A stretch of DNA of 64,000 nucleotides from Bernardetia sp. (GCF_020630935.1 NZ_JAHDIG010000002.1:13395-77394), one strand, 5' to 3'; positions 1 to 9,841 are shown, counted from the first letter of the stretch. Numbers and translations: made by a program. The notes: generated by a model from the sequence alone, not told the origin.

Positions 1-26
1 AAGGCTGATAACGGTTTTTTTTTATT

Positions 27-48
27 CTAATTTTTGGAGAAAAATTAG
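27..48. terminator. Small AT-rich hairpin at the 3' end of the lipoprotein gene
   Basis: A perfect 9-bp inverted repeat (CTAATTTTT/AAAAATTAG) with a GGAG loop overlaps the stop codon. It is AT-rich and no T-tract follows it in the direction of the gene, so its role as a terminator is doubtful. Confidence 0.25.
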
Positions 49-971
49 TTACTAATAATTTTATTACGGATAGATGCCACCAAACTATTGATAGATTGTA
101 CGTCGGAATCAGAAATATTTACAACTGTTTCTTTTGTGTCTTGGATGACGATTTCCCCATTTACAACTTCCATTTTGGGTTGTCCATCTTTTTCTACAAT
201 TTCAACGTTTTCATATACCTTTTGTAGCTCTTCCAAATCTGCTATAAAACCACTAAAGTTAGGTTTGTTTTTGTAAACATTTAATACTAACAGAATGCGA
301 TTCAAAACAAGTTTTTGTTCACCTATTTTTTCTTTGAGTTCGGCATTGTTACTTTCTTTATATACTAAAGAAGTAATATAGTTTGCTTCTAACCAACCTC
401 CAGTAAGAATAAGAATACTCAAATACTCACGCTTTTGCTTGCGAAGCTCTGTATTGATTTTTTCAAAGTTTTGGGTAGTGAGTTGTAGGAGAGAGTCTAA
501 GTCTTTATTTGATTGTGTAAGTTTTTTGATAGTGGTATAGTCGAAGAACTGACCAATATTAAGACCATCTGCCAATTTCTTAACAGAGTTGAGGTAGTTT
601 AGTGCATCTTGATTTTTTTCATAGATATTTGCATATCCCAAATCTGTACTATAAACTCCTAAATTGAGTGCTTTTTTATAGTTATTCGTATAGTTATCTA
701 CTAAATCTGGGTTACTCAGATTGTCTTTGTGATAATCTGTACCCAAGTCCTTAATCAAAATAGAAACTTCTAAAGGAGAAGGAATAGACTGAATAATGTC
801 ATTCATAACACCAGGAGCTAAAATATCTTCCTCTGCTGCTGCATCGGTAGTTCCTGCATTGGCTTCTGTCGTTCCTGTGTTTTCTTCTTTTGGCTTATCT
901 TCGCCTCCACAAGAAGTGAGTGAAAAGAGACCAAATGTTAGAATAAAGGCTATAAGTTGTAGTTTTTTCAT
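45..971 (-). CDS. Putative lipoprotein of unknown function
   Basis: I do not recognise the family. From the ATG at 971 the protein has 308 residues and begins MKKLQL, with a hydrophobic stretch and a lipobox LTSC (Cys at about residue 21), followed by a low-complexity Glu/Thr/Ala linker. That is a classical SPII signal, so the product is probably tethered to a membrane. An upstream in-frame ATG at 1040 would add 23 residues before the signal peptide and is less likely. The body is mostly predicted helical, with many Leu, Asn and Lys residues and no Cys after the lipobox. It is the last gene of the minus-strand run that contains the SiaB/SiaC-like genes and the ABC transporter, 165 bp downstream of the transporter. 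Gene reality is secure; function is unknown. Confidence 0.8.
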   Translation of the reverse strand: MKKLQLIAFILTFGLFSLTSCGGEDKPKEENTGTTEANAGTTDAAAEEDILAPGVMNDIIQSIPSPLEVSILIKDLGTDYHKDNLSNPDLVDNYTNNYKKALNLGVYSTDLGYANIYEKNQDALNYLNSVKKLADGLNIGQFFDYTTIKKLTQSNKDLDSLLQLTTQNFEKINTELRKQKREYLSILILTGGWLEANYITSLVYKESNNAELKEKIGEQKLVLNRILLVLNVYKNKPNFSGFIADLEELQKVYENVEIVEKDGQPKMEVVNGEIVIQDTKETVVNISDSDVQSINSLVASIRNKIISN

Positions 972-1136
972 AGAAAGCATTTTTTTCTCATATAAAGATT
1001 TGAGAGAGAGAACAGGGATAGAATAAAATGAATATTTCATATAAAAAAGTATTGGCGTATTGAAAATAATTTTAATGAACTCAAGTTTGATAAACTAAAT
1101 TAGTAAATCTATTAGAAAAGTCAAGTATAAGCCTCG

Positions 1137-4100
1137 TTATTTTTTACTCTTCTTAAAACTAATACTTCCTAGCATGTCAATTAATTTTTTGAGCCATTCG
1201 AAGTAGAGTGTGATGAGCAAAAGTATTGTCATTGCCCACATTACACAGACATTGAACCACATTGTATCGAAGTAATTGCCTAGAAAATGTTTTTCTGGAG
1301 CAAAGAAATGTGTACGATAATCCAAAGGATTTGAGATATTATTCGGATTACGAACAGCAAAGATAGGGTCGGTTTGTTGCACCAAAAATCCATCCCCCTC
1401 TACATATCTATCCTTTATCATTTCATTTTTTACTTGTGATTCTAAATACTCATTGGTGTATTTATTTTTTAGTTCTACTACAGATAGTTTGTTTGAAGGG
1501 TCTTGTTCCATAGCATTGATAATACTATCTTTTCGCTCGCCTGCCATAACAAACTTAGGTGTCATCACTTTTGAGCGTATCATTTCCAAAACTGCCTTTA
1601 GCTTATCTGCCATTGCTCTATCAAACTCTATGATTTGAAGTGTTTTTTCCAAATCGGTAGTTAATAGCTTTTGTTCTTCAGAAGAGAGTTCTAAATCTTC
1701 AGCTTGTAGTTTTAAGCGTTCCAGTATTTCATTTACTTTTTCGCTTTGCCACTCGTGCTTTAAAAGAGCAATATCACTTTGTAATAACACCATAACCGAA
1801 TCTGCATTTTCATTTTGTGCACTTTCAGCATAGTTGGCAGCACGGTCTAAAATTTCCTGCATCTTAGGAATCCAAAAGTTCGCTTTGTGTTGATACTGAC
1901 TGATTTCAAATTCTACATCAAAAATCTCTCTTTCGAACGGATTGTCTTTAAATTGCTCTACTGCTAAGGCTTCATACGCCCAACGAGATGCCATAAAATC
2001 AGCAATAAGTGGAATACGTCCCTTTTCTACAATAGCGTTGTTGAGTTGGTCAAATCTAAAAATTGCACCACTCAAAATCATTTGAGGAATCAAGAGAAGT
2101 GGAATTAAGATATAAACTGTAACAGCTGAGTTGAAAGAAGCCGAAATATTTAAACCCAAAGCATTGGCAAAACAAGAAATACTAAACAGTACGAGCCAAT
2201 ATTGCCAATACATACCTTGAATTTCAAGAATTGTATTTCCAATGATGGCAAAAGTAAAGGTTTGAATCGCCGAGAGTGTAAATAAAATAAGAATCTTAGA
2301 AGTTAGGTAACTTATTCTACTCAAATTAAGGAAGGATTCTCGCCTTTGAATTTTTCTATCCCGAATAATTTCCTCTGCACTGACAGTCAGTCCCATAAAG
2401 AGGGCTACAATAATAGCAATAAGCATATAGGCAGGGACATTGTCATTATATCTGAAAATATATTCAGAAGTATCTTTAGCATTTTTGAAACGCACAATAA
2501 CAGATAATAGAAGTGCAAGCAAAGGAGCTTCCAACAAATTTATCATCATGTATTGCGTATTGCTTATTTTAGAGAGAAAATCTCTCGTCGTAAAAATAGC
2601 AGCTTGTTTTATCTTTGATGGAATACTAAGCGAATTCGGTGGTGGCTCATTGACCGTATCTACTGGAGTGATAGAGTGAGTTTGTTTGTAAAGGTCATTC
2701 CATTCTGGTGGAGCAATTTTTCGTACTCCTGTATATTCTCCATATTCATTTACTACTCGTGCTTCAATAATATTGAAGAGAAGCTCTGGCGTAACCGTAC
2801 CACATGTTTGGCACTGTCCGTTATCACTTCCGACTTGATTTGTAGCACGCTTAAAGTATGCAATCGCCTCAACAGGATTGCCGTAATAGATAGGATAACC
2901 ACCAGTATCTAACAAAATCATCTTATCAAACATCTTATAAATGTCTGATGATGGTTGGTGAATAACCACAAAAATAAGTTTACCTTTTAAAGAGAGTTCT
3001 TTCAGAAGGTCAATTACATTTTCTGAATCTCTTGAGGACAGTCCAGAAGTAGGTTCATCTACAAACATGACAGCAGGCTCACGAATAAGCTCTAAAGCAA
3101 TATTCAAACGCTTACGCTGTCCTCCACTAATCATTTTATTCAGAACACTACCAACAGTAATATCTTTTATTCTATCTAATCCCAAACTTGCCAATACCTC
3201 CATCACACGAGTATCTAACTCTTCTTCACTAAGGTCTTTAAAACAAAGTTTAGCATTATAATACAAGTTTTGATAGACACTAAGCTCTTCTATAAGTAAG
3301 TCGTCTTGAGAAACATAACCAATTACGCCCTCTACTTTGTCAGATTCTGTGTGAATATTGAATCCATTGATTCTGACTTCTCCTTTATACGGCGTTTCTA
3401 AACCAGCCAAAACATTGAGAAGTGTCGTTTTTCCTGCGCCACTTGCTCCCATTATACTAAGAAGTTTGCCTGGACCTTCAGCAATATTTACATTTCGAAG
3501 TCCGATAGTTCCATCTGGAAAACGAAAATCTATATTGATGGCGTTAAAAGAGATAGGGTTTTGCTTTGCCGAATCATTGAAGCGAGTAACAAGATCACTA
3601 TAATAAAGAGGCGCACCTTTTGGTGTTTTGAAAACACTACCATTAGAGAAAAGAACAATCGTATCTTTCTTTACAAGCTGACCATTTAGGAAAATCTCAT
3701 CCTTACCATTATATTTTGTGAAATATAAATCAACACTTTCAAGGCGAATAAATACAATTTCACCATCTAAAAGACCAGAATCAATGAATTTTTTTCTACT
3801 TTCTACAGGAGGAGCTTCCTCATCGAAGACTAAGAAGTTTGGAGAATCAAACATCTGTTGAGAGTCTGTGGAAATAACAAAGTTTTCCATCAGCTCATAT
3901 TCCTTTTTTGGAATTTTAAAAATTTCAGAAGCTGTCTTGATAATTTCTAATCTGTGGCTACTAAAGTTTCTATCCACAGCCAACATCTCCAAAATCTTGA
4001 AGGTAACAATTACTTTTTGTTTTTGAGCAAGCGTTTTGTTAATATCTCTACAAACTCTTAGCGTACGCATACTATCCTTGAGCTTGATATTACCTCCTCC

Positions 4101-4457
4101 TTCTGCTGCTTTTTTTGCTTTTCTCTTCGCTTTTCGTATAGCTCTAGCTTTGTCTTTCTCTTGTTGTTCTATTTCTTCTGGCGTTTTGCCTTCTGTAATG
4201 ATTACTATATCTTCTGGATTTATTTCTTCCTTTTCTGCTGTGGCTTCTTCTCCTTTTTTATCTTTATTTTTTTCGCCATCTACTCCAAACTCTGCATATT
4301 GGTCATACAGTGCTACATACTCATTTAGCCTTTTTCTATCCAATTCTTGTTCGAAGAATCGGATGACAAAGTTACGTTCGGCTTCTGATACACCACCGTC
4401 TTGTTTTGAGACAACTGCAAATAATTGGGTTAGGGCTTTTAGTATTTCCTCACTCAT
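1137..4457 (-). CDS. ABCG-type ABC transporter fusion with TerB-like N-terminus
   Basis: This 1106-residue protein fuses an ATPase and a membrane domain in the ABCG order. Residues 1-60 and 125-195 look like a split TerB-like helical domain (VSKQDGGVSEAE), interrupted by a Lys/Glu-rich linker. Residues 230-275 resemble a small beta-rich FHA-like fold. The ATPase follows: Walker A GASGAGKTT near 337-345, signature SGGQRKR 444-450, Walker B VMFVDEP near 464, and the switch His at 500. A CxxC pair lies at 549/552. Membrane helices occupy about 630-800, then a 230-residue soluble insertion (about 840-1070) precedes a final helix. It lies 318 bp downstream of the SiaC-like gene on the same strand. 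By family such half-transporters export lipophilic or polysaccharide-like substrates; the substrate here is unknown. A regulatory link to SiaC is inference. Confidence 0.88.
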   Translation of the reverse strand: MSEEILKALTQLFAVVSKQDGGVSEAERNFVIRFFEQELDRKRLNEYVALYDQYAEFGVDGEKNKDKKGEEATAEKEEINPEDIVIITEGKTPEEIEQQEKDKARAIRKAKRKAKKAAEGGGNIKLKDSMRTLRVCRDINKTLAQKQKVIVTFKILEMLAVDRNFSSHRLEIIKTASEIFKIPKKEYELMENFVISTDSQQMFDSPNFLVFDEEAPPVESRKKFIDSGLLDGEIVFIRLESVDLYFTKYNGKDEIFLNGQLVKKDTIVLFSNGSVFKTPKGAPLYYSDLVTRFNDSAKQNPISFNAINIDFRFPDGTIGLRNVNIAEGPGKLLSIMGASGAGKTTLLNVLAGLETPYKGEVRINGFNIHTESDKVEGVIGYVSQDDLLIEELSVYQNLYYNAKLCFKDLSEEELDTRVMEVLASLGLDRIKDITVGSVLNKMISGGQRKRLNIALELIREPAVMFVDEPTSGLSSRDSENVIDLLKELSLKGKLIFVVIHQPSSDIYKMFDKMILLDTGGYPIYYGNPVEAIAYFKRATNQVGSDNGQCQTCGTVTPELLFNIIEARVVNEYGEYTGVRKIAPPEWNDLYKQTHSITPVDTVNEPPPNSLSIPSKIKQAAIFTTRDFLSKISNTQYMMINLLEAPLLALLLSVIVRFKNAKDTSEYIFRYNDNVPAYMLIAIIVALFMGLTVSAEEIIRDRKIQRRESFLNLSRISYLTSKILILFTLSAIQTFTFAIIGNTILEIQGMYWQYWLVLFSISCFANALGLNISASFNSAVTVYILIPLLLIPQMILSGAIFRFDQLNNAIVEKGRIPLIADFMASRWAYEALAVEQFKDNPFEREIFDVEFEISQYQHKANFWIPKMQEILDRAANYAESAQNENADSVMVLLQSDIALLKHEWQSEKVNEILERLKLQAEDLELSSEEQKLLTTDLEKTLQIIEFDRAMADKLKAVLEMIRSKVMTPKFVMAGERKDSIINAMEQDPSNKLSVVELKNKYTNEYLESQVKNEMIKDRYVEGDGFLVQQTDPIFAVRNPNNISNPLDYRTHFFAPEKHFLGNYFDTMWFNVCVMWAMTILLLITLYFEWLKKLIDMLGSISFKKSKK

Positions 4458-4775
4458 ATTCTATTTTTTATCTTTCTTTTGGTAGTACTAAATTATAATT
4501 TTTCTAGTCAGAAAACAGATTTACTCAAAAGGCATAAAAGGGCAAACTTCGAATAGAGAAGACTCTTAGCGAAATTACCCTATAAAAGTTAATTGACAAG
4601 AGACAACTAAAAATAGTTGATAATCAAAACTATAAGTCAAATGACAGGTAAACAAGCCAAAAACGTATAGTTGATTGAGATATAACATTGATTTTAAACG
4701 AGAGCCTATTTGCTTTGAGATTGTCGTTTAAATATTAAAGTCTGTATAACTCTAATTTTGCAATGATTTAGACTA
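4458..4775. other. Intergenic region between the SiaC-like gene and the transporter gene
   Basis: This 318-bp AT-rich stretch carries no convincing ORF. I saw a CAAAACTA motif near 4626 that could be a minus-strand -7 box (TAGTTTTG), but no well-spaced -33 partner. I found no strong terminator hairpin, so read-through from the SiaC-like gene into the transporter gene remains possible. Confidence 0.4.
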
Positions 4776-5138
4776 TTAATAGGTCTTGAAATCAAATGGA
4801 ATATCTACAAGGTCAGAAAACTCTTCACCAGCTTCTTCCATATCCTCGTCGTCTTCGTGGAAATACCAAATCACAGATGCGCCTTCAATTTCCTCTAGCT
4901 TAGAGAGAATATCTAAGATAAGTTTTGAAGATGCTGTGTTGAAGTATTCCAGCTTAAACATAAAGTTAGTATCTGGATTTACTTGATTTTCGTACTCATC
5001 TAGCCAATCTAAGATAGGCTGATAAAACTCGGCTGCATCTTCTGGAAGAGAACGTCCTGATATTTCAAATACTTGACGGTCTTTGTCTAAGATTACTTTT
5101 GGAGTGTCTTCTGTTGGTTCTAAGTTGATTACGTCCAT
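4776..5138 (-). CDS. SiaC family regulatory phosphoprotein (DUF1987)
   Basis: This 120-residue acidic protein matches the SiaC/DUF1987 family in length and pattern. The motif EYFNTASSK places a threonine at residue 68, the same number as the phosphorylated Thr68 of Pseudomonas aeruginosa SiaC. In that system SiaB phosphorylates SiaC, the PP2C phosphatase SiaA dephosphorylates it, and the unphosphorylated form activates the diguanylate cyclase SiaD. Here a SiaB-like kinase lies 110 bp upstream and a SpoIIE phosphatase precedes that, so the three-part switch is present. No diguanylate cyclase is encoded in this window, so the SiaC target is unknown. The C-terminus is strongly acidic (DEDMEEAGEE). 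Family assignment is firm; the output is inference. Confidence 0.9.
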   Translation of the reverse strand: MDVINLEPTEDTPKVILDKDRQVFEISGRSLPEDAAEFYQPILDWLDEYENQVNPDTNFMFKLEYFNTASSKLILDILSKLEEIEGASVIWYFHEDDEDMEEAGEEFSDLVDIPFDFKTY

Positions 5139-5248
5139 ATTATTTATAGAGTATATTTAGATTAAAATGCTAAATTGAATTGTAAGTTTAATATATGTGC
5201 TTGTATAAGCTTTATTTTTTATTTTTGAGCGATTCGTTCAATAAAGAA

Positions 5249-5839
5249 TTAATCGTCGCTGCTTTTACCTTTTGATTCTAAGTTTCTATCAATAGTCATG
5301 CGAAGAGAGAAGAAAGATAATTCGTCATTGATTTTCTCAAAGTCAAAGCGAATTTGATTCCCTGACTTACGAGCCATATCTATGAAACCAAGACCAGCAC
5401 CACCTTTTTCAGATAGTCCTTCCTTACCAACACCTTTCTTACTTTTAATTATTCGCTTGTATTCTTCTTTAAGACCAGCAGCATCTAACTTGTTTATTTC
5501 TGTCAAGCGATGTTCTAAATCTCCTACTTCGTTTGTAAAGAGTGGATTACCTGACAATACAAAATAATAATCATCAGTCTTAGCAAGAGAAAAAATAGCG
5601 TTATTTTTTCCGTATATCTCTTCTTGATAACTCTGTGAATGCTTAAAAATATTTTGGAGTAATTCTACCATGACATTAAACACTTTTGTTTTGACTTTAC
5701 GCTGTTCTCCAAAAGAGTCCATATTACGTTCTGCCATAGCCAAAACTGCCTTAGTTATCTCTTGGCTAAACTCACCTTCATATACTAAAAGCAAGTTTTG
5801 TTTGAGCATAACTTTATGTAAGTCATAAATATATTTCAT
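5249..5839 (-). CDS. SiaB family protein kinase (GHKL-type)
   Basis: This 196-residue soluble protein looks like the SiaB family, which uses a GHKL ATPase fold to phosphorylate SiaC on a Thr. An N-box-like helix is visible (VELLQNIFKHS), with the Asn and His that contact Mg-ATP. A glycine-rich ATP-lid segment GGAGLGFIDMARKSG follows near 147-161. There is no HisKA dimerisation domain, which is typical for SiaB and for anti-sigma-type serine/threonine kinases. The gene lies between the SpoIIE phosphatase (391 bp upstream) and the SiaC-like gene (110 bp downstream), all on the minus strand. The likely substrate is Thr68 of the neighbouring SiaC-like protein. A candidate promoter lies about 130 bp upstream. 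Confidence 0.9.
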   Translation of the reverse strand: MKYIYDLHKVMLKQNLLLVYEGEFSQEITKAVLAMAERNMDSFGEQRKVKTKVFNVMVELLQNIFKHSQSYQEEIYGKNNAIFSLAKTDDYYFVLSGNPLFTNEVGDLEHRLTEINKLDAAGLKEEYKRIIKSKKGVGKEGLSEKGGAGLGFIDMARKSGNQIRFDFEKINDELSFFSLRMTIDRNLESKGKSSDD

Positions 5840-6230
5840 AATGAGTGGCTTAAATATCTTGAGAGTATCTGTAAAATATTTTTAGTATTCGTATTAAAAA
5901 TTAGATAGCCCAGCTAAAAATAAACTAAAATATTTGCATTGATAAACCTTCTAATAAGTCAGTTTAACAAAAGTACATAGAAAATAATGTTCTAAGCAAA
6001 GGTTTTATCCAAATAAAAAGGGGCTTTAGCGAAAACACACTTAAATTAAAAGTAAGTTGTATTATTTCTCGTTTTAACTAAGAACTTTATAGAAATTAGT
6101 TTTCTACCTTTTTATTTTTAAACTTGCCTTTAAGTTAGGATAAATTCTTAGAAGAACAAAGGAAGATACAAAATAACTTTCAAAATTATCTCCATTTTTT
6201 TGAAAAAACGAAATCTTTAAGACAAACACA
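5840..6230. other. Intergenic region between the SpoIIE phosphatase and SiaB-like genes
   Basis: This 391-bp AT-rich stretch has no credible ORF. Apart from the candidate minus-strand promoter at 5968-6000 I see no strong terminator or repeat. Its length suggests that the SiaB/SiaC-like genes can be transcribed separately from the phosphatase gene. Confidence 0.5.
5968..6000 (-). promoter_or_regulatory. Candidate Bacteroidota-type promoter for the SiaB-like gene
   Basis: Read on the minus strand, TTTG at 6000-5997 is followed after 21 bp by TACTTTTG at 5975-5968. This fits the TTTG / TAnnTTTG pattern known for Bacteroidota housekeeping promoters. It would give a leader of roughly 120 nt before the SiaB-like start at 5839. 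The call rests on pattern alone. Confidence 0.4.
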
Positions 6231-9200
6231 TTAAAACTTTATACCAATCATTAATATATCATCAATCTGTTTGCTTGTTCCCATCCATTCGTTAAAGGAA
6301 TTTTCAAAGGTATTACACATTTCTTCCATATTTTGAGTTCTGTTTTCCATCAAAATTTCTCTTATTTGTCTTGCAGAGAATTTTCTGTCCTCTTCTCCAC
6401 CAAATTGGTCTGGTAAGCCATCAGAGAAGATATAAATAGAATCTCCTTTCGAAATTTTTTGACTATGATTTGTAAAGTCATCACTTTGACTATAAATAGC
6501 CCCTCCACCAATCGGTTTTCTATCGCCTTTAACTTGTATTAAGTCTCCTTCTTTTGGTACAATATATAGAGGGCGATGCGCTCCAGCAAACTCTAGTTTA
6601 TTCTGTTTTTGATTGATACGACAAAGCGCAATGTCCATACCGTCTTTTGTATTTCCTTCTGTATCTTGTCGTAGTGTTTGGGCAACACCTCGGTTGAGTT
6701 TGTCCAATATTTGTGCTGGTGAGAGAACTTCTTGGCTAGAGCTTAAAATCTCATTTAAAATAAAATATCCAATAAGAGAAATTAAAGCCCCCGGAACGCC
6801 GTGTCCTGTACAGTCCACAGCTGCAACATAAACATCGTCTCCTTTCTGTACATACCAAGGAAAATCTCCACTTACAATATCTCTAGGTTTGTATAGAATG
6901 AAAGAATCTGGGAAAATACTTTGCAAATGACGACTTTCTGGCAAAATTGCTCCTTGAATACGCCTTGCATAGTTGATACTTTCAGAAATTTTACGATTGG
7001 TTTCTCTGACTTCAAACTCAGTTCTTTTTCTTTCTGTAATATCATGAGAAACTACCAAAATAGATTCTAAATAGCCTTGGTCGTTGTATTCTGGAATAGC
7101 TGTGGTTTGCATCACACGTTCACCAGCCACAGAGTCAATTTCTAGTTCTCTTAATACTTTATTTCCTGTACGATTAACTTTAGCAGTAATTTCCTCAATT
7201 TTGTTAATGATTGGAGTAGGTAACTCTGAGCCTTTCATCATTTTGTTATTCAAAATTGAAGGTTCTAATCCTGTCAAATTTTTAATAGTTGGATTGACAT
7301 AAAAAATCTTTCCTTCTGGGTTCAGACGCATAATAAGGTCGGGAGAGTTTTCAGAAAGAGCCTGCATTTGTCCACGCATACGAGCTTCTTGTTCTGCACG
7401 CCTGCGTTCTGTAATATCTCTAGAGTTGATTACAATTCCTCTAATAGCAGGGTCTGACAGACGATTTGTACCTGTTGCTTCCAACCAAACAGGGTCGCCA
7501 TTTTTCTTACGATATTCATATTGAATAGTAATATTTTCGTCTGGATGTTCTAAAAGATTTTCAAAAAGCTGTCGGAAAGTGTCTTTACTTCCTTGTTGAA
7601 CATTTTCTACATCATTTGTTCCTATAAGTTCAGATTGTTCGTATCCCAAAATAGATTCAATAGACGGACTTATATAACGCACTTTTCCATTTTTTTCATA
7701 AATCGTAATTACCTCAGAAGCATTTTCTAAGAGAACCTGCATACGTTTTTGCGTTCGGTTTACCTCCAAAATTTGCTCTTCTAGTCTTGCATTAGATTTA
7801 CGCAATTCTTCTTGTGTAGATTCCATCTCTTCTGCATTTTGGCGCAAAACTTCTTGTTGTAGTTGAAGTTCTTCACTCATTTGTTGAGATTCTTGTAAGA
7901 GAGAAACTGTACGGTTATTTACTTTTATATTGAAGATTGTTCTTGCTATGATAATGCTAATCTCACGAAGGAAATTAATTTCAGTATCTGAAAACCTTGT
8001 CAGTCCTGCAAATTCCATTACTCCATATACTTTTTCATCTGTAATGAGAGGTACGATAAGTAGTGCCTTTGGTTTTTGTTCTCCCAAAAGTCCAGAACTA
8101 ATAGTCATATAATTATCTGGAATTTCTGTACGAAGAATAATGTCTTGTTCGATAGCAGCCTGCCCTACCAATCCTTCAGCAAAACGAAATGATTTTTTTA
8201 AGTATTTCCTTTTGTGGTAAGCATACGTCGCACGTATTTCAATGGTTTTTTCTTGGGTAATCTCGTCTTCCTCAACAACATAAAAACTACCTTGAACAGC
8301 ATTTATTTTTTCGGTAATAAAAGCAATTATTTTTTCAGAGAGAAGTTCAATAGTCTGATATTCACGCAAAATTTGTCCTACTTCTGCTACACCAGAAACA
8401 ATCCAGTTTCTTTGTTTGTCTTTGCTATCTGCATCTTGAATGCTATCTCGCATCGTAATAAGAGCATTACCAAAAGTATCATTTTTTCCCATAGGGCGAA
8501 AAGAAGCCTTATAGTTTCCTTTTCCTATTTGGTGGGCAAAATCAGCCGTTCTTTTGAGAGCTTGCACCAAATTATTGACAGCTTCTGTCATTTGTCCAAT
8601 CTCGTCCTTAGTTCCTTTTTTAATTTCTCTTGGCAACTCTCCTTTGGCTACAATCCCCAAAACTACTTGTAGGCGTTCAATAGGACGAGTTAGAATAGTA
8701 GAAAAGCCAAACGCAAGACCACCAGCAACAATAATAATAATGGCTCCTGTTAGGATAAAGGCAAGAACAAGCCCATTCAAATCACTTTCGACGGCACTCC
8801 TATTTATTTGTGTTACCATTCCCCAATCTACAATTTCTATATAATTCCAAGCAGCAAGCGTTTTCTCTCCTTTATAATCTATTGAAGAACCGTAACCAGT
8901 TGTTTTTTCTTTTAATACTCTTTCTAAACCCTCTGCTTTTCCATCTCCTATAATTTTGGGGGTATTGGGATTCTGCTCCTTCAATTTATTTAAAAAGGTA
9001 AGTGTAGTTCCACTTTTTTGTCTTCCCAAAACAATTTCACCTGTTTCTCCTAATCCTGTTCTATCAGCCACTACATCATATACTACTTGCATATCTAGTT
9101 CTACAATGATATAGCCTATAATCAAATAATTTTGCTCTGGGTCATAAATGGGTGCAATAGCTTCCATTCTTGGAGCATCGGAAAGTTCTTTTGCTATTCG

Positions 9201-9695
9201 TGGTTCATTGAAATAAATACCATCACCTGCATGGGTGAGAAGAACTTGATAACGGTCATAAATTCTACCAAAGACAAGGTAATCTGCTGTTGGATTTGTT
9301 TTGTATATAACTCTTCCATCCTTGTTTATCAACACTAAGTTTGGATAATTATATGTTTTTTGAAAGGGAAGTAAAGACTTATCTAGTTGATTTCTAAGTT
9401 GATTTTGTAGTGTGTCAGTATAACTTTTTTCATTAATTGTATTGACACGACGAAGAGATTGTAATACAGAAGAATACTCTTGAAGCAGGTTAACATGTGA
9501 ACTAATTTGAGAAAAAACACCTTGAATTTCTTTACTCTTTAGTGTATTGATTACCTTCAAGTTTTGCCAATAACGTAACTCAATAGCCTCTTTTCCACGG
9601 TAGTAGGAAACCCAACTAAGCACTAATGCAGCACCAAGCACTACTGTTAAAAGTAATAGCGTGATTTTATTACGAATGCTGAACCGATTGAGCAT
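6231..9695 (-). CDS. Membrane sensor serine phosphatase: Cache-HAMP-GAF-PAS-PAS-SpoIIE (SiaA-like)
   Basis: The 1154-residue protein begins with a membrane helix (about 11-30), then a long periplasmic Cache-like sensor (to about 305) and a second helix (about 308-335). A HAMP domain, a GAF domain (about 430-600), a coiled coil and two PAS domains (about 655-770 and 785-905) follow. The SpoIIE/PP2C domain fills the C-terminus, with metal-binding motifs VDCTGHGVPGALIS and FSDGLPDQFGGE and a DGMDIAL segment. The linker INYARRIQGAILPE recurs in three other phosphatases of this window. By analogy with SiaA it would dephosphorylate the neighbouring SiaC-like protein in response to a periplasmic ligand. 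The loop reads GDFPWY where relatives have GDFYW. The architecture is clear; the ligand is unknown. Confidence 0.92.
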   Translation of the reverse strand: MLNRFSIRNKITLLLLTVVLGAALVLSWVSYYRGKEAIELRYWQNLKVINTLKSKEIQGVFSQISSHVNLLQEYSSVLQSLRRVNTINEKSYTDTLQNQLRNQLDKSLLPFQKTYNYPNLVLINKDGRVIYKTNPTADYLVFGRIYDRYQVLLTHAGDGIYFNEPRIAKELSDAPRMEAIAPIYDPEQNYLIIGYIIVELDMQVVYDVVADRTGLGETGEIVLGRQKSGTTLTFLNKLKEQNPNTPKIIGDGKAEGLERVLKEKTTGYGSSIDYKGEKTLAAWNYIEIVDWGMVTQINRSAVESDLNGLVLAFILTGAIIIIVAGGLAFGFSTILTRPIERLQVVLGIVAKGELPREIKKGTKDEIGQMTEAVNNLVQALKRTADFAHQIGKGNYKASFRPMGKNDTFGNALITMRDSIQDADSKDKQRNWIVSGVAEVGQILREYQTIELLSEKIIAFITEKINAVQGSFYVVEEDEITQEKTIEIRATYAYHKRKYLKKSFRFAEGLVGQAAIEQDIILRTEIPDNYMTISSGLLGEQKPKALLIVPLITDEKVYGVMEFAGLTRFSDTEINFLREISIIIARTIFNIKVNNRTVSLLQESQQMSEELQLQQEVLRQNAEEMESTQEELRKSNARLEEQILEVNRTQKRMQVLLENASEVITIYEKNGKVRYISPSIESILGYEQSELIGTNDVENVQQGSKDTFRQLFENLLEHPDENITIQYEYRKKNGDPVWLEATGTNRLSDPAIRGIVINSRDITERRRAEQEARMRGQMQALSENSPDLIMRLNPEGKIFYVNPTIKNLTGLEPSILNNKMMKGSELPTPIINKIEEITAKVNRTGNKVLRELEIDSVAGERVMQTTAIPEYNDQGYLESILVVSHDITERKRTEFEVRETNRKISESINYARRIQGAILPESRHLQSIFPDSFILYKPRDIVSGDFPWYVQKGDDVYVAAVDCTGHGVPGALISLIGYFILNEILSSSQEVLSPAQILDKLNRGVAQTLRQDTEGNTKDGMDIALCRINQKQNKLEFAGAHRPLYIVPKEGDLIQVKGDRKPIGGGAIYSQSDDFTNHSQKISKGDSIYIFSDGLPDQFGGEEDRKFSARQIREILMENRTQNMEEMCNTFENSFNEWMGTSKQIDDILMIGIKF

Positions 9696-9841
9696 AGAGC
9701 TAAATTAGAGTTTTAAATTTATTTTTAAAAATAATTAAGTAAATCGACAATTAAAAATTAAAAATCACGAATACGCCAATGTGTTGGATTTTTGATAGGA
9801 TATAATAGACTAACAATATATTTGAATTTCCTAAGCAAAAA

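Noticed and set aside
1051-1063. ATTGGCGTATT and its reverse complement near 9769 as a shared operator
   Set aside because: An 11-bp match seen only twice in 64 kb, at different distances and orientations, is too weak to call a regulatory site.
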